24,048 nucleotides of DNA from Pelargonium cotyledonis (Eukaryota; Streptophyta; Magnoliopsida; Geraniales; Geraniaceae), in assembly GCA_036897625.1 (NCBI GenBank), contig JAYMTA010000803.1:1-24048 (forward strand). Reading direction: 5' to 3'. Position 1 is the stretch's first letter. Each line of letters begins with the position of its first letter. Both the position numbers and the translations under genes were made by a program. Below the pieces are notes generated by a model that was not told the DNA's origin, made no database searches, and worked only from the letters and a program-made list of their open reading frames with translations. This document shows, in pieces, positions 1 to 10,100 of the stretch.

Positions 1-8
1 ACTCGCTC

Positions 9-123
9 ACGCGCCAAAGGGACGACCGCAAAGAACCACGTGGCCGTCATATCCGCAGAAGATAAGGTCCCACGTCATCCGAGCCCACCCAATCGTCACC
101 AATCTCTCGTTTACTCTATTTAA
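9..123 (+). promoter_or_regulatory. Promoter of the Got1/Sft2-like gene
   Basis: Seen: a perfect G-box CACGTG at 37-42 (within CCACGTGG, 36-43). CCACGTCA lies at 70-77, which reads TGACGTGG on the other strand. Two CCAAT boxes lie at 89-93 and 99-103. CGCG-type boxes (V-CGCG-B) occur at 9-14 (ACGCGC) and 126-131 (GCGCGT). A TATA-like TATTTAA lies at 117-123. Known: TGACGTGG/G-box sequences bind plant bZIP factors of the ABA and unfolded-protein responses, and CGCG boxes bind CAMTA factors. Inference: transcription starts near 150, giving a 5' leader of about 450 nt with a short upstream ORF at 285-305. The TATA and start assignments are tentative. Confidence 0.5.
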
Positions 124-596
124 CAGCGCGTGTCGTGCACGCCCAAAGAAGCGCTGCCCGCCCTTTTTCTCATTCCCAATAATTGTTTGTAGATAAAAGC
201 GTCATTACGAGATTGATCAAAGAAAACATTTTCTTGCGATCCAAACAGCACAGAGAATATTTTCTAAGTTGATCGATTTAGCTGATGAGCTGCAGACAAC
301 TCTGAAACAGATCGATTTGTTCTGAAACATACGCACCACCACCGTCGCGTTTTCTATTTTTTTCCTCTGAAGATTTTCCTGAGAAACAAACAGACAGACA
401 AGAGACAACCACCCTTTGCCTATCAGGATTCTCCACTTGTGATTCTATGATATAAGGATTGAAAATTCCCTCCAAATTGAGCCTATCCATTTGCCCCGAA
501 TCTTGCGAATCGTTGTAGATTTTTGGTTTTTGGATTTCGAGATTTCGTAAGGTTTTTGGAAAAATCCTAAAATTTTCTCGAGAAAAAGAGTGGAAA

Positions 597-2208
597 ATGA
601 TGAGAAGGCAACAGGATCAGCACTCGAAGGTTTTCTACGAGCTCTCAGCTCTGGTTCTCAACCTCCTACGATCTCCTCCGACGCCAATTCCGTGTTCCGA
701 CCACCACTTGCCGGAGATTCCGTCGTCATCGAGACGGCCGGCGACGCAGATCACACCGGCGGGATTCGCTTCGCTGCTGCTGGGGGTTTCGCTGACTCTG
801 ATGCTCTGCGGATCGGTTACGTTTTTTATCGGCTTTCTTTTTTTGGCCTGGGGGCCTCTCGGTTTGGTGGGTGTTTTTTATGTGTTGGGGATCGTCTCGA
901 GCCTCTCGATGTTGGGGAGGACCATTTTTTGCTACGCTACCGCGCAATCAACGCCCCGAAAGGACATTCCTGGTAAGAATTTGAGAAATAATTGTGCTTT
1001 TTTTGTGGAAATTATGATATTTTTGCTTTCAGTCAGTTTCATTGATTTTTGTTCATGAATGCTTCGATGGCCTTTATTGGGGTTTACGTTGGATTTGATT
1101 TTGAAATTTTTCATGTTGATTTTGTTTGAATTTTTGGCTGTATGTGATTAATTGAACATAACTTGTTTTGTTTAGCAACATTTTCTTGGATTTTAGGTAA
1201 AGACAGATTGGGAATTTTCTCATGTATCTTTAATTGAATTCAAAAACTAGATTCGAGGGCGATTTCTCTATGAATTTAATTTATATTAACATGTTAATGC
1301 GGCTCGATTGATTCTTATGGCTCTGCAGAGATATTGTTTATATAGTTGGTGGAGATTAGTAATCTTGCAGATTTGGAATAGTTTATTGAATGGAAATTGA
1401 AAATGCTAGCATATCTGAAGAATTAGCTGACAATTCTTAATTTAAGAGGAGAGAAAAAAAATGCATTTTCTTGAACACGTGATCTAACATAAGATAAGAT
1501 ATTGTTTCTCCAAAGTTCCCGTTGAAGAGTAGATTTGGAAGGGTTAGAACCTTGTGTGCTAGCATCATGAAACCATGTGTGCGGTATTTTCTCTTCTGCC
1601 TCCCCCCGTGGCCATGATTTTTCACAGGAGCTTAAGGTGGGAATTTCATAAACTCCTCGCCATGTACATTTGGATTGTTCTTTAGCTTAGAAGACAAGGA
1701 TCGGTAATCATTCTCGGAGCCAGAATAATGTGATTGGCAGGCCTTGAAATCCCTGCGGTAAACACATTATTTTCTGACTCTCACATGTCTCAATGCGTGT
1801 GTGTATGTTTTTTTTTTTACTCTGCCGTTAAGATCATGATGCTCAGAGAACTTCATTTTGTTTGATTGTTTCCTCTTTTTGTGGTGATGTATTCGCTTCT
1901 TTTACTTGTGGAACCACGGACTATTTTCCTCATTTCACAAACCTGATTTGTAAGAGAGATTCGTTGTAAAATCACGGGACATAAAAGGTCTAGATATTTT
2001 TTATTGCGTATGGGCGAGTATGGCGACTCCATGCTTCTTATCCTCCTTTTCCTCGTTTTAATGGGCATTTGCGCACCTTATTTATGTTTTGTATGTGCTA
2101 TGGAAATTCCAAATTTCACCTTCATTTATTGTTTCTTGTCGGTCATTCAATCATTGATCAAACTCCTGATTATTTTTCCTTTTTGCCACAGCATGGAAGC
2201 TTTTGTAA
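597..2208 (+). CDS. Got1/Sft2-like small membrane protein, two coding exons
   Basis: Coding exons are 597-972 and 2192-2208, joined across a 1219-bp intron (donor G|GTAAGA, acceptor CCACAG). The joined protein is 130 aa and starts MMRRQQDQ. An N-terminal cytosolic stretch contains the Pro-rich LRSPPTP. From about residue 56 come two long hydrophobic segments joined by a short turn, a layout like the Got1/Sft2 family of ER-Golgi vesicle-traffic membrane proteins. I recall an Arabidopsis Got1/Sft2-like protein with the same N-terminus, but this is memory, not a search. The second exon adds only AWKLL and stop. The alternative, reading through the donor, appends 28 intron-coded residues (153 aa) and is less likely. 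Start choice: the first ATG of an ATGATG pair, with an A-rich context. The 3' UTR probably runs from 2209 to about 2500. Confidence 0.75.
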
Positions 2209-2790
2209 TGAACGCACATTTAGAGAGAGTTCAATTACTTCCGGGAAGATAGCAGCGCGATGTTTGGTGTGATGCTGCGTAGCGAACAATACAGCGAATA
2301 CAAAACGGCTTCAAATGCAGGAATTGTCGGTTACTGTTCCGTGAGCATGCAACTGAAGTATGTGGATACGGTTTCTTTGTCTGCTAGAATTAGGGAATTG
2401 TTCGTAAAATTCCCACTTTCTGGGGAAGAATTCAGGGGTTTGTTCCCTCTCTATTTCTGTCTAGTAATTTCACATATTTGTTCTTTTTGTGTTTGTATAA
2501 TTATATAGCCTTCAGGCAATTACAATCTTTGCTTGCTTGAAAATGAAGCAAAGATGTGAGACATTGTGTATCAATTGACCTCTTTTTCTTTTAATTCTGA
2601 AACATCACTGTCAGTGGAAATTGGAAGTAAAGAAACTGAAGTAACGTGGAGAGATTATGTTTGGAATTTGAATTGTGTGTGGATTGGTGTCATCTATTGT
2701 TGACTCTTTCTATTGGTCTTGTAGTTTTAGTCCAAAAACCATAAGGTCTGGCTATAAGAAGCATGATCAGGACCTTACAAAGCCTGGTCC

Positions 2791-2813
2791 CAAACTTCAA
2801 TGGGTGAAGTTTG
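2791..2813. repeat. Perfect 9-bp hairpin
   Basis: CAAACTTCA at 2791-2799 is exactly complementary to TGAAGTTTG at 2805-2813, with a 5-base loop. The flanks continue with CC/GG pairing a few bases out. Function unknown; it may be part of the GC-richer repeat relic around it. Confidence 0.5.
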
Positions 2814-3595
2814 AACTTGGGGATGGTGGTGTCTCTATTCGGGTTTCGGGTCGGGAAGACCTCGTCCAATTCCTACCCAAAAGATGTGGGCGTTTTTTCA
2901 AATGCAAAAATTAATAATTTATTAATTCAAATAAAACTATAACAGAGATGATATAAATTGAGGATTTGAAAATCAACCCACTTAAACAAGTTTAACAAAA
3001 ATATCGAAAATCTAACTAATTCGTGGGCTATTGTTCAAACCAATCCGAAACAAAAAATTAATTCTATCAATTTGGGCCACAATGACTAAAACATCTCAGA
3101 TAATCAAACAAAAGGCATTGAAATCTCTCCATCAGCCTGAATGATCAAGTTGATGGTATTGAAATCCAACTTGAGGTTCAAGATAACCACAAACAACTGA
3201 CAACGATTCTACTTGGGGTTCAAGATGACCATGTGAATGACTTTGCCAATGACCCCTTGCGACTGATTCAATGACTATGATCAAACTACCAATTTTCAAG
3301 TCACTTTGTGGGTTTGTCCAATTCTAATATTAAGCGCTATATAATCGTTACACCAACAATAAATGTCTTGAAAAATTTGTGACATTAGTCCAATTTGTCG
3401 ACAACGGTATGAATGAGATAAATCAATACGATATATTATTAAAAAATAGATAATTAGAGAACCAAAATGAAACAGTTCCCATTATAAAGTGAACCAATAC
3501 TGGGTATTGACCCATCCCAACTAGGTTTATTGAGCATGTGCCATAGCCCATAGACTTACCTATTAACCTTCAAAGGCATAGCAAAACCAAATTTT

Positions 3596-3623
3596 GAGGC
3601 TGGTTGGTTGGTGCACCAGCCTC
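3596..3623. repeat. Perfect 9-bp hairpin
   Basis: GAGGCTGGT at 3596-3604 pairs exactly with ACCAGCCTC at 3615-3623 around a 10-base loop. It is about 320 bp upstream of the Cys-rich mini-protein gene. No function is claimed. Confidence 0.45.
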
Positions 3624-3843
3624 ATAATTGAACCATTCACATACATTCACTAGTAATATATATGTGTGTGTATGTGAGTTTTGAAAATTTGAACGTTAGG
3701 TTAAAACTAGATCAATGAAGAAAAGCAGGTGGCAGTAGTTACAATGTACAGTCTCTCACTTACTAGTCCAAGATGAGCCTAGAAAGATCCATCAACGCTT
3801 AACCACTAAGCTTTCAACATCGTGTCCTAGATTATATATGGCC

Positions 3844-3850
3844 TATAAAT
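3844..3850 (+). promoter_or_regulatory. TATA box of the Cys-rich mini-protein gene
   Basis: TATAAAT, 91 bases before the ATG at 3941. Inference: transcription starts near 3875, leaving a leader of about 65 nt that is purine-rich just before the start codon. Confidence 0.6.
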
Positions 3851-3940
3851 ATATATGGTGACCCAAACCATACTTCACGTTCCATGAGCTAATATCTTAG
3901 GTTTTGGTTTAGAGTTTTTGAAGAGAAAGAGAGATCGATA

Positions 3941-4886
3941 ATGCCGCCGGGTTGGGGGCCGCCGGGTTGGGGACCGCCGGGAGGGCCGGGAGGTTGTGGT
4001 TGCTTTGATTTCCTCTGCGGTGCTATATGCCGTCTCGTTTCTTCATGGTAATTATATTTCTTTCTAAATGCTATGTTTTGTCTATGAATTTTGATACAAG
4101 TTAATTTATGGATTAAATTCATCGTAAGAGAAAAAATAACATAAACATCTTTATTTAATTTACGATGATAATTTTAAAGTCAAATGAATTCAATTAGTTT
4201 GACTGGAACTTGAAAAACAGACCATCTAATTCATAAAATTTAAACTATAACCGTTAGTCTTAAATAGTTGATATATTGACTTGATTAATTGACCAATTTG
4301 ACATAAATGTATTCTAAAAAATAATGAAATGTAAATCTAAGGTTTACGCCAAGTCAAGATTGAGATTGGAAGCAAAATTTAGTCGGTCCTGATTGGACCA
4401 GACCAATAGATCATATTTAATTTTTAAAAATTAGAAAATAAGTATGAAAATTATAATTTAAATGAATTGAGTCAGTAATAACTACAGCATTGTAGTGAGA
4501 ATATTAAAAATAGTTTATCTATAGTATAAGAGAATAAAATAAATAATAATTTCGACAAATTTGGTATGGTCTAATCCCGAACCGGTCCTAAAGTGTGGTC
4601 TAGACTGAATTATTTACCATCTTTTTTTGTTTACGAACAACCTATTTATTTATAGCTTCTGCTTTTTTTTTTTTTGGGTCACTATTATTCTACTATCTCT
4701 TTTTTTTTTTTTTAAATAATACTATTATTCTCTAATATTTTGTTTTCCATTTTATGTTTGTTTTGCAGTTTCTATGTCCTGTGCTGCTGCTGCATCTTTG
4801 AGAGTTGCTGTGGGCCAATCTTTGGTGGGCCTCCAGGACCCCCAGGACCTCCAGGCCCATTTGGCCCACCTGGGCCTCGCTTCTAA
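3941..4886 (+). CDS. 74-aa Cys-rich protein with Pro/Gly-rich ends (CYSTM-like)
   Basis: Exons 3941-4047 and 4769-4886 join in frame: donor ATG|GTAATT, acceptor TTGCAG, with the codon TG|T split to give Cys36. The join gives 74 aa. Residues 1-18 are Pro/Gly/Trp-rich with two PPGW units. Residues 19-50 hold 11 cysteines, including the run CCCC at 41-44 inside a hydrophobic stretch (FYVLCCCCIF). Residues 51-74 are collagen-like (GPPGPPGPPGPFGPPGP) and end in RF. The layout resembles plant small Cys-rich membrane-associated proteins of the CYSTM kind, which are tied to stress responses, but in typical CYSTM proteins the Cys block is C-terminal. Here a second Pro/Gly tail follows it. Membrane association is an inference. 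Supported by a TATA box, clean splice sites, and mirrored composition across the intron. Neither exon is long enough to stand out alone. Confidence 0.8.
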
Positions 4887-6680
4887 GTTTTCATTTCTAT
4901 GTGGACTGTGGTTTTACTTTTACCTAATTTAATGAATAATTATTGTTGTTTTGTAGTTTGTACCCAATCATAGCTTAAATTGTCAGAGCTTGGCTCATTT
5001 CCATTTTTTATATTTGGCTCAAGTTCAACTTAGTAAAATATAATCAAATTGGAGTTTAGCTCAACCATTTTATGGAACAAGTCTAAACCTCGGCTCCCGA
5101 GCTAAATATCAAGCGAGTCAAACTCGAACGGCTTGGTAAATACTCGATTTGTTTACACCCATAATTGTCTTCCTGTTGAGAACAATATGTTCTTATAAAA
5201 AAATTATATTGACATATAATAATGCAAATGACTTCAAATTATAGACATTAATATATTGGGATTATTTGTGCCTTTTAACCATTCTTTGGGTAAGATCATG
5301 AGGGTGTGTTGGTCATGGAAATAAAAAATATATAGTAATATATGTTTTGAGACAAATATTGTATATTATCATCTACGCACAATTACATTTGCACGAAGAA
5401 ACGCAATCATACCTTACATTGTTTAATAATCTGCGACAGAAAAATTATTTAATAATTTTACTAGCAATTTTTTGACGAAAATGATTGTCACTTTTTGTTA
5501 GTGATCACTTACGGATTCAGTTGGACATACACATGGCGCTCTTAGTACCGACACATTTTGGACTTCAAAAATTTGTGACAAATGTATATATTTCTGACAG
5601 AAATTTAGTTTACCATATGAATAAGAGCGGATGAGAAAATACGGAAAATGTTTGCTAAACTTTATATTTTTGTCATAAGTTTAAAATACAAGTGTCTTAA
5701 ACACATGCAATGAATTTTTTATCAAGTAAAAACAAAACAAATGGTGCCAAAAACAGCGTAAATAATTAAATATATCTCTACTTTCAAAAATGAAATTAAA
5801 TATCTCTCCATATACAAAACAAACTAGGCACCTTTTTTACATGTTGGATTAATTTAATAATTACAAAATATGCTCATATTGTAGTGTTCATCATGAAAAG
5901 GCTATGGCCACTCAAGCCGTCAGTCAAACACTTGAGAACCAGCAAAGCAATCATTTGCCTTCATCATGCAAATTTACCACAACACCACTTGTGACTTTCT
6001 TCCAATTTGTTCTTGCTTCTCCACTTTTCTTTTCTGAGTAAATATGTGTAATAGAAAAGTGGACATTTGTTTTAGGATAGATGCACTAAATGAACTTTAT
6101 ACGACATCATGCGAGTATAATTTGAATGCTTTTTTATCTTATATTGTTTGCTTGGCAAGACGTCATGCATCTTTGCGACCACGTCGTCATATGTGGAGTT
6201 TTGGGCATTACGACACGAGTTAGAGGCATTGCGGGACCACACATTATTCATACACATTGTGTGCTCGTCTAACTTTTGCAGATCTAATACATTTTCAGTA
6301 AGACATTGTGAGTTAGACCCAAGTAGATGAAATGCTTTGAGAGAAATGCGACTATGGAGAGAGTTTTCCATTTTCTCCAACAAATGATGGAACGTCATTT
6401 TGAACATAATTGAACTATATCTTCTCATAAACAAGAGGCGAAAATGTACTTATCAATAAGACCGAATTGATTTGACTTTTTACCGAACATGTGTCAGTTT
6501 CTAATCAACTGGATTGTTTTTTTAATTTTTTAGATAAGATCTACAAATTTAAAATTGATCAATTTAGCAGGATATTACTAATATTTCACTAATTCTAGTT
6601 AACATGCAAAAGAAAAGAAAAAAAAAAAACGGCAACAACCGTAGCATTGTCTTGTCTTTGGACAAAATCGTCATTTCAGT
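4887..6680. other. Intergenic DNA with decayed repeats
   Basis: No supportable gene. At 4960-5160 there are repeated words such as ggctca and gctcaa, ending in ctcgatttgtttacaccc. This resembles a widespread decayed plant repeat, but its ends are unclear. Around 5440-5610 there are gcgaca/gtgaca-type words recalling subterminal regions of CACTA transposons; this is too weak to call. A 120-codon minus-strand ORF at 6072-6434 has no recognisable domain, no splice partner and no promoter that I can identify. Confidence 0.45.
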
Positions 6681-6682
6681 AA

Positions 6683-6690
6683 TATATAAG
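6683..6690 (+). promoter_or_regulatory. Probable TATA box of CAMTA4
   Basis: TATATAAG, about 420 bases before the CAMTA4 start codon. The following DNA contains CT-rich leader-like sequence (for example tttctctctctgtttc near 6822-6837), typical of plant 5' UTRs. Inference: transcription starts near 6715. Confidence 0.45.
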
Positions 6691-7054
6691 TCAAGTATAA
6701 ATTCTATAATAAGACCGAAAATCTCCATTATTCTGCACCCGCCGTAGCGGATAATTCCCCACCTACTCCACCTCACACTACAACTAGTTTTCGTTGGTTT
6801 CAGCCGTACAGTACCGAAGTCAATTTCTCTCTCTGTTTCTTTGCCTGTACAGGTTTTGGGGCTTGACTGGTTCGAGCCTGATCTGGTTCAGCCTTTCACT
6901 CTCCAATTTCTCCGGCGACCGTCTCGCCTGATCCTCGTTCTGCTCCGGACGGTACTGTTCTTGTCTCTCGTCGGCGAAATCCAGAGCCTCTGAAGGTGTT
7001 TTTGCTCAAAACGGCTTTGAATCGAAGCCTCGAGAGCTCAGAGTAGGGTTTCAA

Positions 7055-7090
7055 ATGTGTTCTACCCAAAAACCTCTGCAATTCGTTTAG
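7055..7090 (+). promoter_or_regulatory. Short upstream ORF in the CAMTA4 leader
   Basis: ATG at 7055 opens 11 codons (MCSTQKPLQFV) and stops with TAG at 7088-7090, only 13 bases before the main ATG at 7104. Known: such uORFs commonly reduce translation of the main ORF. Whether this one is used depends on the transcript start, which I cannot see. Confidence 0.5.
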
Positions 7091-7103
7091 TTTCGCTGTC
7101 AAG

Positions 7104-10100
7104 ATGCAATCAGGTGAGGTGATGAGATATTTCGTTCTTTTGTTGCTCTAATCATTTTCGCATCATTAATTATTTTTGGAATTTTATGTGCATAGTTGAT
7201 TTTGTTAGTTTTTTTTATTCTTAATTATTGTTTCTGTATGAAAATGTCAGGGTATGATATTGATGAACTGTATAGAGAAGCTCAATCGCGGTGGTTGAAA
7301 CCTGTGGAGGTTTTGTACATTTTACAGAATCATGACAAGTATCAATTCACTGAAGAGCCCCCTCAGAAGCCTACGAGTAAAGCTTCTTACTCTAGTAGAC
7401 TCCTTTGCTTTACATTTTTACTGATTGCTTGATTCGATAAGTGGTTTTTATATTTGTTTTTACTTTGTTGAATTCTCAGAATATATGCTATTGTACATAA
7501 CAGGTAGTTAGGCTACTGATTGATTTTGGATTTTGGCTTGATTCAATAGGTGGATCGTTGTATCTTTTTAACAAGAGGGTCCTTCGGTTCTTTAGAAAGG
7601 ATGGTCATAATTGGCGAAAAAAGAGGGATGGAAGAGCTGTTGGGGAAGCACATGAGCGGCTTAAGGTTTGTGAGAAAGATGAGACTCATGGAAGCCAATC
7701 ATTTCTTATGTCAAGTGTGATTGCTATTTGGTAGATTGCTTCAATTTATTTTATACTAATTTCGTACATGCCAGTGCTTAAAGGATGTGCACATATCTTG
7801 AGTATTGAACTAAATTGAAGTTTCTTTTAAAAATGAGTAATATTAATGTCTAGTAAGGTGGTTGTTTTCCACACATGTGAACCTGTTCTGCACGAGTGTC
7901 TAGACTTTTTGTAAGACTGAAGTTTGGTAGAAGAAAAGATTGCAAATGGTTTTAAATGAACTATTAGAATAACAGTGTCTTATTGTTCTTACATGCTATA
8001 GTTATGAAATAGAATGATTCTTTCTATAAAATCTTGCTTGGATAATGTTCATATTTTAACTTTTTAGTTTGTGTAATTTATTTGTTCATTTAAATTTTCT
8101 TCAGAGTTTATGGAGTTCTATGTATTGATCTATTTCCATGTGGAATGACATTTAATCTCACATTGCTAGGTTGGGAATGTTGAAGCTCTGAATTGTTATT
8201 ATGCACATGGAGAGCAGAACCCCACTTTTCAGAGGCGTAGCTACTGGATGCTGGATCCGTGAGTGTATTACTATTAATTTGTAGTGTATATTATATAAAA
8301 GAGATGTTTATAAAGATGTTAAAATACCACGTTGGGAAAAGTTGCTTGAACTTGCCCATAGTCTACCACTTCTGATCAGTTAAAACTTGTAAATTTGTTG
8401 CCTTAACGTATGTGATGAACAGTTTATATGGATTATTTATGTTGAATGTGTTTTTGGCAGGGCATATGAACACATTGTTCTTGTTCACTATAGAGAGATA
8501 TCTGAGGTGAGTGTTTATAACTTGATTGTGGACAGAATTTTTTGTTTTACCCATTGCTTATTTATTTATTTATTTTTGTTTTACCTATTGCTTAGTATTA
8601 GTAGAATCACTTTAAATCATCTCATAAATGTGTTTTTCATTCTTTCTTTCTGGTGTTCAATCTTTCACCAGAGGTTGCTTAGCATGTTCTGTAGAGTCTC
8701 AGCCTATTTTGGACAATCAAGTGTAGTTTCAAACCTCCTAGATAAGTAATTGCCACCCTTTACCATGCTAGTTTACTTCTGAAAAAAAAAAGGGACTTGA
8801 TTCTGAACTTTCTGCCATTTTGCCCTCTTCAGCAAACATGACATAAATATTCTAAGCTGTGAATTGAAACAGCATCAAGAATGTTTTCACTTTCTGAAAA
8901 GAGTTTTTTTTTTAGAGGTTTTCTGCTACACTTTTTTTTTTTTTTTTTGTTATTTGATAATTGTTTTAATTTGAGATAGAAGTTTTTTTGGGTATAAATT
9001 TGGATTGTATTAACATCACTGTTTGAATTTATGTGGTGCAGGGGAAGCCTAGTTTTGGTTCTGTTCCTCAGTTATCACCAGGATCCTCATCTACTTTCAG
9101 TCCAAGTCCGAGTCCGAGTCCTGGTTCAAATACTACTCATAATCCAGGCTCTACTTCTGTATTCAGTGATTATTACGAGCAATATCAGAATATACCTAGC
9201 CCTGAGTCGACAGAAGTTAATTCTAAGATAGCCATAAAGAACAACGGGATGGGTCACTTTGATACTGTTGATAAAACAGGAGAGTTAAATAGCTCATCTG
9301 ACCTTGAGGTTAGTCAAGCCTTGAGAAGGCTTGAGGAGCAGTTGAGTTTGAATGAGGATAGTATCAAAGACATTCCATTCAATGTTCAGGATGATGATTC
9401 ACATATATCAGGTGTGCCAATTTATGAAAGGGAGACCTACAAGCAGAATGACCTATCAAATTTACTGTATGCACCCGGATATACTGCACATGAATTTAGC
9501 AATCATGCAGGGATGCAGGATCATTCAGACAATCTCACACTGCTTCAAAATGCTGGTTTGTTCTTTTTCTTTCATTAGACAGGGGCACAGTGCTTAAATT
9601 TTCAATTACTTAAGGTTTTATGAGATCCGAACGATTCTTAAATCAGTAGTCTGGCTACATACAGTTTTAGATGATGTATATCATGCATTTTTATACGGCC
9701 TTTTGCTGTTACGAGTATTTTTATGCAATTAAAACCTTGTTGTATCATTAGCTTGCTAATTTATAGAATCACTATATGTAGGTGACAATGGAAAACATCA
9801 TCATCAGTCATTACAAAAAGAATATACAGGTGGAAGTAAAGATTCTTTATATTGGACAGATGCACTTGAATCTTATGAACCATCATCGGGATTTGAGTCA
9901 GAGGAGAATTTGCGTGGAAATAATGTTCAAAATTGTATGGTTTTCTTGCTCTCCATAAGAAGTTAAAATTGCATTTCAAGCACCCATTGAATTTATATTA
10001 AGCTTTGTCATGCCTCTTGTTATAACAGCCTCTGTGTTGCTGCCTCAAGAAGTTGGAAATTTCAGTTATCCTGCATATTCTCCTCTAATGGAAAGTCAGA

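Larger units (their letters stand above)
2209..3840. other. 3' UTR of the Got1-like gene and intergenic DNA
   Basis: No convincing gene. An 82-codon ORF beginning at 2260 lies in the presumed 3' UTR and shows no recognisable domain. The segment 2735-2900 is richer in GC than its surroundings and has cgggtttcgggtcggg-like stretches of the kind seen in decayed plant repeats, but no ends could be defined. From about 2910 to 3840 the DNA is AT-rich with no coding signal. Confidence 0.5.

Noticed and set aside
2260-2508. 82-codon ORF in the presumed 3' UTR of the Got1-like gene
   Set aside because: Follows the stop codon of that gene, has no known motif, and no start context or promoter of its own.
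3889-4122. 77-codon minus-strand ORF rich in Pro/Gly
   Set aside because: It is the reverse complement of the Pro/Gly-coding exon of the mini-protein; repeats of ccg/gg give such shadows.
4960-5165. Possible transposon ending in gatttgtttacaccc
   Set aside because: Looks like a common decayed plant repeat, but neither end nor class could be fixed from this sequence alone.
5440-5610. Possible CACTA transposon subterminal repeats
   Set aside because: Only loose gcgaca/gtgaca words; no CACTA terminus or 3-bp duplication could be placed.
6072-6434. 120-codon minus-strand ORF
   Set aside because: No recognisable domain, no promoter or splice partner, and surrounding DNA is repeat-like; probably chance or an unidentifiable relic.
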